Under the pieces are notes generated by a model. That model worked only from the letters and a program-made list of their open reading frames with translations. It ran no database searches and was not told the DNA's origin. Shown in pieces: positions 15,153 to 23,646 of a stretch of DNA of 40,026 nt; the first letter of the stretch is position 1; each line of letters begins with the position of its first letter. The position numbers and the translations under genes were made by a program. Source of the DNA: Bacillota bacterium (GTDB lineage Bacteria; Bacillota; Clostridia; Lachnospirales; Lachnospiraceae); NCBI GenBank assembly GCA_023436065.1, contig JAEZKU010000053.1, forward strand, positions 1 to 40,026, read 5' to 3'.

Positions 15153-16994
15153 TCAAAAGTCTTCCGGAAGCACCGTAAGAACATCTACCTCTTGAAGTTT
15201 GCCCTGAGAAGCCAGTACCGACAGGTTCTTACCGGCTCTGATATCAGCCGTGTTCATTGCTCCCTGCATCAAAGCAGAAATCTGCTCCAGATGGGTATGT
15301 GCTTCCGATTTTTTCATAATCTGTATCATCTTTTGTTGTAATATCTTTTCTGCATCGGGATGCAATCGGTAATCCTGTTGTCTTAAGCAAGCATAAGCAA
15401 AACCCGTTAAGTCCTCCTGTGTATATTGTGGCAGATGGATTCTATTCTTAAACAAATCCATAAGCCTTGGACATTCCCGGAACAGCTTATTGATATTCTT
15501 CTTCTCCTCTTCAAATATTACTGCGATATTCCCCTTCAAACTGTTGCACAATTCCAGTATACTATCTATTGTTTGACGTGTTAATTCACTCGCGTTTTCG
15601 ACAACGAGGCAACAATCCTTCAGTGTATCCTTTTTGGACATGAGATCCAGTGCATTTAACTTCTCTGCCTTAATCTTTGCTATTTTCGAGGTCTTCAACT
15701 TCCCGGTCTTATAAAGTAACATAGTAATATCCTTCGCGAGTACGGTCTTGCCGGAGCCCGCGGTACCGGTTATGATGATATGAACTGTCTTTGTATGCTC
15801 GTCCAATATTCCTTCCAGACTCTTCACTAGCTGTTTCTTCACAGCCTTCACATGCAGGAAATTACCGAACAGCTCCTCCGGAAGAAAACCGTATTTCTCG
15901 GCCATGACCCCAAGCTTTTTATCATCCTCATCCATCTCCTCTTCTTCAAGCAGATGGTAAAGTGCATGCTCAACCTCCTGTTCTGCAAGCTCCCGATCAG
16001 ATACCGTACGTGCAGACCCGGCATCATCGATTTGTCCGGAGAGCTCCTCTTCATACCCCTCCTTCTCTCCTTCGGTATTCTCTTGGTTCATGACCGCTTC
16101 TTCGGTTTCTGCTCCATAGGTCTCTGCAGCTTCGGCCTCTGATTCATCGCCTTCAGCTTCATAGGTTTCCTCTTCCTCGCTCCAGCCTTCTGTCATGATA
16201 GACCGAATATCATTTTTTAAACTGTCTTCAAGATCAACCGTCTCTTCCTGTACAGAAAAATCTGTATCAGGGTAATCCTCCATCTGCATATTGGCTTCGG
16301 TCTCATCCTGATCAGGCAATGCCTTTTCCTTAGCGGCAGCAAGGCTCTCTGCTATTGCAGAGGTACCGGCAGTATCCTCCATGGCACGGCGTCGTAACTC
16401 CTCCATGATCTTCTCTTTGTTCGTTTCCCCTGAGAAATAGGAACGAAGGATCTTCGCCTTTTCTACATAAACCCCTTCGCCAAACCACAGGATGATGTCG
16501 GAGCATTCTTTGACGCACTCCTTATCCATGCCTGCCTTATAATAGGTTTTTGCTAACTCATAAGCCCATTTTTCAATATATTCCGTCTGCTTTAAGGCCT
16601 TGAGAGTACCGATCAGCACCTCATAGGGTTCTCCATTCAGCTTATCTATCTTATACTGGAATATGTAATTATAGAAATCCTTCGGCGCTATCTTTTTGTA
16701 CTCTTCCAGGTATCGCTGTGCATCTTCGACATTACTGTTCTTGATAGAAATATCTACCAATTGGTACAGGGGTTTCCTTAATTTTGTCTTTTCGTATATT
16801 TTATGAAGCAGCTTCTCTGCTTCCTCATATCTTTCGTTCTGCGCATAGACCTCCGCAATCAGGCTAAGGTCAGACATGTTCTTGATTTTTCTTATATCCA
16901 TTGTATCGAGAATTGATAGCGCAGCCTGAATATGGCCTTCTTCCATCCGCTTTCTCATCTCTTCAATCTTTACAATGTTATCGTAGCTTCCCAT
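15153..16994 (-). CDS. TPR protein with a degenerate SpoVK/CbbX-like AAA+ domain
   Basis: 613 aa in three parts. Residues 1-215 are tetratricopeptide-like helices (IQAALSILDTM, RYEEAEKLLHKIYE, NVEDAQRYLEEYKKI). Residues about 220-370 are a long acidic linker rich in Glu/Asp. Residues 370-613 are AAA+ like SpoVK/CbbX, with Walker A GTAGSGKT (410-417) and the family ending FKNRIHLPQYTQEDL. Walker B is unusual, CLVVENA (462-467 core) instead of hhhhDEA, so ATP hydrolysis may be lost. The ATG at 16994 has AAAGGAGG seven nucleotides away. It may bind other proteins through the TPRs; no specific role is known to me. Confidence 0.8.
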   Translation of the reverse strand: MGSYDNIVKIEEMRKRMEEGHIQAALSILDTMDIRKIKNMSDLSLIAEVYAQNERYEEAEKLLHKIYEKTKLRKPLYQLVDISIKNSNVEDAQRYLEEYKKIAPKDFYNYIFQYKIDKLNGEPYEVLIGTLKALKQTEYIEKWAYELAKTYYKAGMDKECVKECSDIILWFGEGVYVEKAKILRSYFSGETNKEKIMEELRRRAMEDTAGTSAIAESLAAAKEKALPDQDETEANMQMEDYPDTDFSVQEETVDLEDSLKNDIRSIMTEGWSEEEETYEAEGDESEAEAAETYGAETEEAVMNQENTEGEKEGYEEELSGQIDDAGSARTVSDRELAEQEVEHALYHLLEEEEMDEDDKKLGVMAEKYGFLPEELFGNFLHVKAVKKQLVKSLEGILDEHTKTVHIIITGTAGSGKTVLAKDITMLLYKTGKLKTSKIAKIKAEKLNALDLMSKKDTLKDCCLVVENASELTRQTIDSILELCNSLKGNIAVIFEEEKKNINKLFRECPRLMDLFKNRIHLPQYTQEDLTGFAYACLRQQDYRLHPDAEKILQQKMIQIMKKSEAHTHLEQISALMQGAMNTADIRAGKNLSVLASQGKLQEVDVLTVLPEDF

Positions 16995-17104
16995 GTTACA
17001 ACCTCCTTTGTACACCTTACATTAATACTACCATTTGTCCCAAGATTAGACAAGTATAAAGCACTGGAAGAAATCAATTAAACTTACAATATTATCTATT
17101 TTAA

Positions 17105-17308
17105 TGATCAAAAAAGTTGCCTTAAGCAATTTCCTTAAGGCAACTTTTTTTGTACCATATATTTTAATCTGCTCCCTTCGTACGAAAGCTATCATTCGAT
17201 CGTCTATCAGCTTTCCCGATCTTTCCTTTCCATCGTGTACAATGGTATCACCCCCTGATAACCGGATATCGTTTCATAAGATGCTTCTTTTCTCATCTCT
17301 TTTGTGTA
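17105..17308 (-). ncRNA. Candidate independent small transcript
   Basis: A perfect promoter (TTGACA-N17-TATAAT, 17314-17342) and a strong terminator (17110-17150) define a transcript of about 200 nt with no recognised gene. Its RNA contains successive hairpins: GGTTATCA/TGATACC with a five-G loop, CCAT/ATGG around a TGTACA, and GAAAGCT/AGCTTTC. It also contains a possible 29-codon ORF (17207-17296, starting MRKEASYE, ending DRES) without a good SD. After GGGGGTG there is another reading frame with only an ATT start. I cannot tell an sRNA from a small-protein mRNA, and I recognise neither. It fills the 440-nt gap between two larger genes. Confidence 0.6.
17110..17150 (-). terminator. Strong terminator of the small transcript
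   Basis: AAAAAAGTTGCCTTAAG pairs with CTTAAGGCAACTTTTTT around a short loop (the inner bases vary slightly), with A and T runs on both sides. It works on either strand; the minus strand has the matching promoter. Confidence 0.85.
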
Positions 17309-17313
17309 TCCTA

Positions 17314-17342
17314 ATTATATATCCACGCTATCGATATGTCAA
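17314..17342 (-). promoter_or_regulatory. Perfect consensus vegetative promoter
   Basis: On the minus strand TTGACA (17337-17342), a 17-nt spacer and TATAAT (17314-17319). It is the only fully consensus promoter I found in the window, and no annotated gene follows it before the terminator. Confidence 0.85.
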
Positions 17343-17455
17343 TGCACTGTCTAATAATTAATACTTAATTAATAAATATTACACAAACATTCTTGGGAAT
17401 CACTAATTGTACATACAATTTCGAGATTGCATAAGGCTTTCTATTCCTTATTCAA

Positions 17456-19792
17456 TTATAAATCCCGGTAATAACTCAAGGTATCCATAAGCTCCTGAGG
17501 AATTTCTATGCCCTCCTTGGCCAGAAGGCGGTGTCTTCCCTCGACTTCACGCAGTTTCTTTTGTCTTTCCCTGTTAAACCTGGCCATCGCTTCATCAAAG
17601 AGTGGCTGCAGCTTCAGCTGCTCCCGCAGCTCCTTCGCAAAGGGACAATAAGTGGCCATAATCTCACGGACAGGCTTATTCAGCTTCACCGCACCCATTG
17701 CTTCATAATTAATCCACATTTCGTAATCAATTACGAAAATCTCGCGGCTGCTGTTCTTCCCCTTTTGAATCTGAAGCTTGATCTTCTCCTTCTTCTCCTC
17801 TGAAAGCTCCTTGTTCTTGCGATAGAACTGAAGGTAATCGCTATACTCTGAGGTAAGTGATTTATTCTGTATATCATTCCATGAGATCCCCTCAATGGTA
17901 CGGCAGAGTTCCCAACGGAAGCGCCCGATAATTCTGGTCAGCAGGAGCCCCAGGTTAACATCTGAAAAAATCGGTAAGCAGAAGCGTCCGGGTGTATCTC
18001 TCTTCTTACCCGAAATTTCCTGCCACATAATGCCGTTTGTACCTACATTCGGAAAAAGAATGATATCCGGATATATCCTTTTGACGATATATTCCTTCAC
18101 AATCTTCTTCTCCTGGTCGCTGTATATGATTTCCCTGTCGAACACGGAGTAATCGATTTTAAGAATATTGTTGATTACTTCATTCACCTTGGAATTCGTT
18201 ATATAAAGCCTTTCAATGCTGTTCGTCCATTGCTCCTTATGAAGCATGGGAACAAAGCTTGAAATCTGCCCGTTCGTCGTTCTGTTATTATACCGGAACA
18301 TATTCTGGATTTCGTATTCCAGCTTCCTTAAGTTATTCGTCTGCCACTCCTGAATCTCTTTCTCCGTCAGCTTATTCTGCTTTCGCATATCTGTGAGCAT
18401 CTCGGTATAATCCTGGTCGAATTCATTCTTGGAGGGTTCTTTCTTCCCTTCATAAATCATTGTCAGCCAGCTCTTCATATCATACGTATTACAGCTGCCT
18501 GTCTGTTCTTCCTCTTCATTCAGGAAATAGACGGACAGCATCTGATCATTGGTCAGAAGTCTTTCATCTGTAAACCCGTATTTTAAAAACATATCAATAA
18601 TTCTGGGTACCTTTTTCTCCTTATAGGCACGTAAAAATACCGGAAGATAAAGCGCATAATGATAATCTGTCAGCCTTTTTCTTAACAGTCTTGCAGAATT
18701 GTCGCTAGAGGACTTGTCCTTCATATGCACAAAATCATGCATCGCGGTCTTCATACTTTCCGCATTCTCTCCTTCAATCCCCGCATAAGCCAGGAGCTTT
18801 TCAAAGGAATCCCGCATTTCCTCAAGCGCCGTCTGGGTATCCTCTTCAGAATACTTCAGAAGTGTTTCTGAGCTTACATCCTCCTTACGGTTGCTGGAAA
18901 GGAGCAGATGGTATATCTCCTCCATTTTTTTGCGATTGATTTTCAGTTTTTTGCCAAGCATACGATCAGCAAAGGTTTCTGCCTTATTCAGCTGGTCAAT
19001 GATATCGTCCATCATATCCATGATTTCATTGCTTACTCCTGCGGGAGAATCTAAGGAAATAGCCATCTCCGCAATCATACGGAACAGACAGGTATCGGTG
19101 TCATCTACCAGACATTCTACCATTTCCACAAAATCGGACAGTCTTTCCTGCAAAGCCTCCAGCTGCTGATTCACTACCGAGACCTCATCCTCGACCTGAT
19201 ACTGGGTGATCGCATTGCCATAAGAATAGAAAAGCTTCACCGCATCAATCGGCAGGTTTTTACATTCGATGTAATAGTTGATACGCTCTGAGATCAGCTC
19301 AAGCTCGCTGTCAAGTAACTCCAGTGAACTGATTCGATTAGACTGTCGTGCTTTAAAGCCACGACGGGATGCAATCACGCAATATTTCTCGTAACACTCC
19401 TTCAAGAACCCATACATAGAATTGCATAGCTTACTCATGCCTTCGTATATCTGATTCAGGTCATAGATCATCTTATACTGTGAAGCGACCATGAAACCAT
19501 GATAATCCTTATTAACAGAAAGGATCGTATCCAACTCCTCTATGCTGTTAATCGGAAACACATACAGTAATAAATCATCGGCAGCTGTATAAGTACTTAA
19601 GTACTTACCGTGATATAAATCGTTAATTCCAAGGAAAGATCCCGAACCGGCAACAATTTTTGCGCCCTCATTGTGTATTAATACACGCCCTTTCACTATC
19701 ATTCCAATACTAAACACAGCTTCGCCCTCGGTATAGATCTTGCTACCTTTGGGGAATTGATTTACCGCGTTAGGATTCATTTTCCATTCCAT
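17456..19792 (-). CDS. Large protein with N-terminal cyclic-nucleotide-binding-like domain
   Basis: 778 aa from ATG 19792. Residues about 10-110 follow the cNMP-binding beta-roll (FPKGSKIYTEGEAVFSIGMIVKGRVLI, GSGSFLGINDLY, ADDLLLYVFPI). No Crp-type helix-turn-helix follows. Most of the protein is helical and charged, with a distinctive C-terminal part: IILFPNVGTNGIMWQEISGKKRD, FCLPIFSDVNLG, RFRWELCRTIEG, and WINYEAMGAVKLNKPVREIMATYCPF. There are no membrane segments or catalytic motifs that I recognise. The SD is weak (GGCGGGTG). An in-frame TTG at 19807 is less likely. I do not know its function; a sensory role through the N-terminal domain is inference. Confidence 0.75.
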   Translation of the reverse strand: MEWKMNPNAVNQFPKGSKIYTEGEAVFSIGMIVKGRVLIHNEGAKIVAGSGSFLGINDLYHGKYLSTYTAADDLLLYVFPINSIEELDTILSVNKDYHGFMVASQYKMIYDLNQIYEGMSKLCNSMYGFLKECYEKYCVIASRRGFKARQSNRISSLELLDSELELISERINYYIECKNLPIDAVKLFYSYGNAITQYQVEDEVSVVNQQLEALQERLSDFVEMVECLVDDTDTCLFRMIAEMAISLDSPAGVSNEIMDMMDDIIDQLNKAETFADRMLGKKLKINRKKMEEIYHLLLSSNRKEDVSSETLLKYSEEDTQTALEEMRDSFEKLLAYAGIEGENAESMKTAMHDFVHMKDKSSSDNSARLLRKRLTDYHYALYLPVFLRAYKEKKVPRIIDMFLKYGFTDERLLTNDQMLSVYFLNEEEEQTGSCNTYDMKSWLTMIYEGKKEPSKNEFDQDYTEMLTDMRKQNKLTEKEIQEWQTNNLRKLEYEIQNMFRYNNRTTNGQISSFVPMLHKEQWTNSIERLYITNSKVNEVINNILKIDYSVFDREIIYSDQEKKIVKEYIVKRIYPDIILFPNVGTNGIMWQEISGKKRDTPGRFCLPIFSDVNLGLLLTRIIGRFRWELCRTIEGISWNDIQNKSLTSEYSDYLQFYRKNKELSEEKKEKIKLQIQKGKNSSREIFVIDYEMWINYEAMGAVKLNKPVREIMATYCPFAKELREQLKLQPLFDEAMARFNRERQKKLREVEGRHRLLAKEGIEIPQELMDTLSYYRDL

Positions 19793-19939
19793 AGTTACAC
19801 CCGCCAATCCATAGGTAATCAGTCAGTACATCATATATTATATATCAGATTTGTCATTTCAAAAAGAAAAATGTTAGTCCAGTAGTACGAATTACTTATT
19901 TCGTAAATTGGTAATAATTGAAGGAAGAAATGAAAACCG

Positions 19940-20064
19940 TGGAGCTGTGTCATAATACCCCTTGAAAGCTCAGGTCAGCACAATAGGCATCCCTCACACA
20001 CTGTTTGAAGGGATGCCTATTGTGCTGACCCAAGGCGTATTAAGTCTTGAAACAGCCCCCTGGT
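19940..20064. repeat. 125-bp near-perfect palindromic element
   Basis: The core is a perfect 22-bp inverted repeat (19973-19994/20009-20030) with a 14-nt loop. The outer ends are also related: GGAGCTGTGTCA on the plus strand and GGGGCTGTTTCA on the minus strand. No clear T run follows on the minus strand, so it is not a standard terminator for the chemoreceptor gene ending at 20078, although it may stop transcription. It resembles a small MITE-like palindrome. Confidence 0.65.
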
Positions 20065-20077
20065 CTTTATTTATCTT

Positions 20078-22132
20078 CTATTCGTTTTTGAATCTGTCCG
20101 CAATTTCTTTGAGTGCTGCTGCGTTATTTCTATTTTCCTGAGCAATCTTATTGATGTCATCTGCTGTTGCAGTGGTTCTTTCATTTTTATTTACGATTTC
20201 TTCCACACCCATAGCATTATCATTGGAAGCCATGTTTACATTGTTGATATGCTCCTTGATATTTGTGACAGAATGTACGAATTCTCCTGTTTTATCATCT
20301 ATATCATGAATTGCCGATTTAATCGTCTCGACCGAAGTTCCATAGCCCTTTGCCATATCTACAAAGTTTTCAAACTTGCCTGTAACATCCATTTCCATGA
20401 ATTGAATAATATCATTAAAGCAGTTTCGTACCATCTCGATACTTCTGTTGGATTCTTCCACCAAATGTTGGATTTCAGAAGCAGTATGCGAAGAGCTGTT
20501 CGCAAGCTTTCCGATCTCCCCTGCAACTACAGCAAAGCCCCTGCCTGCATCTCCGGCTCTTGCCGCTTCAATAGATGCATTTAAGGATAAGAGATTCGTC
20601 TGCTCTGTGATATCCAGGATCTGATTGGCCATTTCATTGATTTTCATCAAGGAATGCAGTTTATCAATTGCAATTTCAATCTCCCTTTTTGTTGAATTAA
20701 TCTTATCAACACTTGTGGTAAGGGTCTGCTCTGCCATGTTGCGCATGTCATTGGAGGTCTTAAGCAAATCCCTACTTCTATCATTGCCATCCTTTACTTT
20801 CTCTTCAATCTTTTCCACCATTTCGGAAATATGTACGATTTCCTTGCTAACAGCCTCTATGGAGGAATTCGTGCTTATGATACTTGCCGATAATTCCTCT
20901 GTGGTTGCTGCGTTATCCTCTACGCTTTCCATCAGGATTTCCGAGGACTTGCTTATGGAATAGGCGCTGTCTGTCAGAGAGTCCGAGCAGGTATTTAAGG
21001 TGCCTGCAACATCACGGAAAGTAGTGGACAAGGTATCTATGGCACTTGCGATTTGTCCAACCTCATTCCGATATCTTGCGTACTTCATAATATTATTGCT
21101 CTTTTTCAAATTTAAATCCTTAAGTTTATTGATCTCATGTTCAACAATTACTAAGGGCTTTGTGCTCAATCTAACAACAATAAATGAAATCAATGAGATC
21201 AGAACAACGGATATCAGACAGATTATTCCCAGGATGGTTCTGTTCGAGTTTGCCTGTGCGAAGATTTCTTCCTCATTATCGTTTAGTACAAGGACCCATC
21301 CACGTTCCGACATGTTCTTAAATACGGAGATATACTTTTTACCATCATTGCCGGTGTATTCAATGGTATCAATATTTATCTCAGGATTCTCTTTGACTTT
21401 ATCCATGACAGTAAGAAGCATTGGATCCTCAACCTCTGTAGACATCAGCTCTTCATTTTCGTCAAAGATATAAGTACCGGCATTGACATTAATCAGATTA
21501 TATTTCACATTCGACAATCCATTAATGATAAGCTTATCAAGAACCATCTTCAAATTAGCTGCAACCGTCGCACCACCGACAAAACCCAGCGGAGTTTTCC
21601 CATCCTTATCATATATTGGACTATACATAGATAATACCAATTGCTTTGATGCCGGAGATATAAATATGCCTGTATTAAATACTCCATTCGCTGAGAGTAT
21701 ATTATTTTGCAGCGACTTTAGGGCATCGTCTTTTCTGAGCACCATTCCGACAACCTGGGGATTGGAATGTGTAAGTACCTGAGTATTCCAATCTGCAAGA
21801 TATAAACCCTCCCAGCCATCTAAATCTGCGAAATATTTTTCTGTAAAAGCCTGCGCTGCGGTCTGGGCTTCTTTATTATCAACCGCCTTCAGATAATTGT
21901 AAAAATCACTTGCCTTGCTGCTTGCCAAAAGCACTGCTTCGGAACTGGCAATATAGTCTTCGATAATCTGCGCCTTTGCATCCATCGATGTGATCATGTT
22001 ATCAACAGCCGTATTTCGCATAACCTTCGTCATGTTACTATTTGCTGTACTAAAAAGAACACCAATACAGGTAATAACAATAATGGTAATCGCAATGGTA
22101 ATACTTGTACTTAATTTCATATTCTTAAACAT
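20078..22132 (-). CDS. Methyl-accepting chemotaxis protein with extracellular Cache domain
   Basis: 684 aa. An N-terminal membrane helix (about 10-30) is followed by a double-Cache-type extracellular sensor (about 35-290: WEGLYLADWNTQVLTHSNPQVVG, GFVGGATVAANL), a second helix (about 296-318), HAMP, and the cytoplasmic signalling coiled coil. Its hairpin tip reads TEQTNLLSLNASIEAARAGDAGRGFAVVAGEIGKLA, split here for reading; this contacts CheA and CheW. The ATG at 22132 has GGAGG eight nucleotides upstream. No C-terminal CheR-tether pentapeptide is present. No other chemotaxis gene is nearby. The ligand is unknown, probably a small organic molecule given the Cache fold. Confidence 0.94.
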   Translation of the reverse strand: MFKNMKLSTSITIAITIIVITCIGVLFSTANSNMTKVMRNTAVDNMITSMDAKAQIIEDYIASSEAVLLASSKASDFYNYLKAVDNKEAQTAAQAFTEKYFADLDGWEGLYLADWNTQVLTHSNPQVVGMVLRKDDALKSLQNNILSANGVFNTGIFISPASKQLVLSMYSPIYDKDGKTPLGFVGGATVAANLKMVLDKLIINGLSNVKYNLINVNAGTYIFDENEELMSTEVEDPMLLTVMDKVKENPEINIDTIEYTGNDGKKYISVFKNMSERGWVLVLNDNEEEIFAQANSNRTILGIICLISVVLISLISFIVVRLSTKPLVIVEHEINKLKDLNLKKSNNIMKYARYRNEVGQIASAIDTLSTTFRDVAGTLNTCSDSLTDSAYSISKSSEILMESVEDNAATTEELSASIISTNSSIEAVSKEIVHISEMVEKIEEKVKDGNDRSRDLLKTSNDMRNMAEQTLTTSVDKINSTKREIEIAIDKLHSLMKINEMANQILDITEQTNLLSLNASIEAARAGDAGRGFAVVAGEIGKLANSSSHTASEIQHLVEESNRSIEMVRNCFNDIIQFMEMDVTGKFENFVDMAKGYGTSVETIKSAIHDIDDKTGEFVHSVTNIKEHINNVNMASNDNAMGVEEIVNKNERTTATADDINKIAQENRNNAAALKEIADRFKNE

Positions 22133-22502
22133 ATCCGCCGCCTCCAATACCAGTTAATTACTCTTGAGTTTAAGATAAACATAAAAGCATTTCCCACCCC
22201 ATTAAAATAACCAAAATTTTCTCTAAATTGTTAGAATTTACATAAAGATGAGATAGAATGTGTAAATATTACAGAAATTTACACGATTTTAGATATTGTC
22301 AGTTTATTAAACTTTTAACAAAGATTTTGTATGTATACTTATGTATAAATTATACCTTTTTCGTTCAAATATGTCAATATTGTGCGACAATATGCACAAA
22401 GAATTCTATCAATTGATGCCTTTTTAGCAATCAAAGAGAAGGTTTACTAATACGTCTTGATGATGAAGTTGTACAATAGTACTTACTAGCCCTCAAAGAA
22501 AA

Positions 22503-22534
22503 ACAGAGCGGGCTTCCTAAGAAGCCTGCTCTGT
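22503..22534 (-). terminator. Terminator of the SRP RNA transcript
   Basis: ACAGAGCGGGCTTC pairs with GAAGCCTGCTCTGT (one G-U), followed on the minus strand by TTTTTCTTT. Two smaller hairpins precede it on the RNA: TGAGGAT/ATCCTCA (near 22583-22598) and CAGACAAGCA/TGCTTGTCTG (22550-22574). Confidence 0.85.
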
Positions 22535-22614
22535 CCTATAACGCAGTTTCAGACAAGCAATACCTGCTTGTCTGATTCATTTTTGAGGATTAATCCTCAC
22601 ATCTATAATTTTCT

Positions 22615-22876
22615 CCGTGCGTTCTGCTTTGAATGCCTACCATAAGCGTTACCCTAACAGTTAACTCGGCCCAGGCAGCCTCACGGCACACAGGAGCTTT
22701 TGCTTAGTGCTGCTTCATTCCTGACCTGACACGGTTCACAAATTCCTGTTGCGTAAGACCCAGACGTCAACATCACTTATTAGGGGCAGCCCTACAGTAG
22801 GTCACCCGGGGCAGAACATCACCCCTGCTGTAGCGGATTGCAGGTACAGGGCACCGCTATCTCCCCGGCTGCACGG
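22615..22876 (-). ncRNA. ffs: Signal recognition particle RNA, large bacterial type
   Basis: The RNA on the minus strand starts CCGTGCAGCC, continues with the GGTGCCCTGTACCTGCAATCCGC Alu-type region, and contains the Ffh-binding helix 8 core GTCAGGTCAGGAATGAAGCAGC. It ends with GCACGG, complementary to the 5' end. The length of about 262 nt, with an Alu domain, is the Firmicutes 'scRNA' type. It lies directly downstream of tadA, the same neighbourhood as in Bacillus, but dnaX does not follow. Confidence 0.96.
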
Positions 22877-22972
22877 AAATTTTATGACAAAATCAAATGA
22901 ACATCCGACTTATACGGCTGTACTGCCGATCATGTAACTCGGTAATCCGCTCAAAAAATGAGCTGTATGCCA

Positions 22973-23001
22973 AGTATACGGCATCAAATGCGGAATGTCA
23001 A
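22973..23001 (-). promoter_or_regulatory. Promoter of the SRP RNA transcript
   Basis: On the minus strand TTGACA (22996-23001), a 17-nt spacer and TATACT (22973-22978). Transcription would start about 90 nt before the mature RNA, so the 5' leader would need trimming. Confidence 0.75.
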
Positions 23002-23004
23002 CCC

Positions 23005-23100
23005 TCAAGCATTTCCTTTTTATGCATGAGGGTTCTCAAGCATTTCCTTTTTATGCTTGAGGATCCTCATGCATTTCCATTCTTGCTTGAGCCTCAAGCT
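23005..23100. repeat. Tandem hairpin repeats overlapping the 3' end of tadA
   Basis: CTCAAGCATTTCCTTTTTATG with a following palindromic ATGCATGAG or ATGCTTGAG occurs twice in tandem (31-nt period, starting at 23005 and 23036). A third, diverged copy (CTCATGCATTTCCATTC...GCTTGAG) lies at 23067-23093, then CTCAAGC. Each copy is its own hairpin. The last copies encode the C-terminal residues of TadA; the first ones follow its stop codon and may serve as terminators. Confidence 0.8.
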
Positions 23101-23560
23101 TTTCACGCTTGTTTCTGATACGCAGACCCTGAAAGAAGGCTTGTAATATATCGGTGCACTCCTTCTCCAGCACTCCTGTCTCCAGCTCCACCTGATGATT
23201 GAATTCCTTCATCTGAAGCAAGTTTAAGATGGATCCTGCACAGCCTGCTTTCGGATTCATGGTTCCAACCACAACCTTCTTAATTCTTGCCTGTACAATC
23301 GCACCGGAACACATCTGACAGGGCTCCAGAGTGACATACATTACGCAGTCTTCCAATCTCCAGTCACCCATCGCCTTGCTGGCCTTCTCGATGGCTACAA
23401 GCTCCGCATGGGCGAGCGTTGTTTTCTTCGTGTTACGTTTATTATAACCTCTTCCGATAATCTTATCCTGGTAGACGATGACACAGCCGATCGGGACCTC
23501 GCCGATTCTGTAAGCTTTCCTTGCCTGCTTCAATGCCTCCCGCATAAATCTTTCATTCAT
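23051..23560 (-). CDS. tadA: tRNA-specific adenosine deaminase
   Basis: Converts A34 to inosine in tRNA-Arg(ACG), letting one tRNA read CGU, CGC and CGA. Zinc-binding and catalytic residues are present: His51-Ala-Glu53 and Pro80-Cys81-Gln-Met-Cys84. The length of 169 aa is typical, with a C-terminal tail (KREKLEAQARMEMHEDPQA) that is unusually repeat-derived at DNA level. AAAGGA lies about 10 nt before the ATG at 23560. It is divergent from the NrdG-like gene, and the SRP RNA lies downstream. Confidence 0.95.
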   Translation of the reverse strand: MNERFMREALKQARKAYRIGEVPIGCVIVYQDKIIGRGYNKRNTKKTTLAHAELVAIEKASKAMGDWRLEDCVMYVTLEPCQMCSGAIVQARIKKVVVGTMNPKAGCAGSILNLLQMKEFNHQVELETGVLEKECTDILQAFFQGLRIRNKREKLEAQARMEMHEDPQA

Positions 23561-23646
23561 TCTATCTGTTCCTTTGCATCTGGACTAGTTCCTTACTATC
23601 TGGTATAGTAAACATTATCATAACATACTGAAAAAGAGGTGGCAAT

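Noticed and set aside
21000..21473. Long plus-strand ORF opposite the chemoreceptor gene
   Set aside because: It is a shadow frame of a gene with strong domain support; no SD or promoter.
22148..22500. tRNA or other RNA gene in the gap beyond the SRP RNA terminator
   Set aside because: I looked for cloverleaf arms and a terminal CCA and found none; the stretch is AT-rich with only the chemoreceptor's upstream region.
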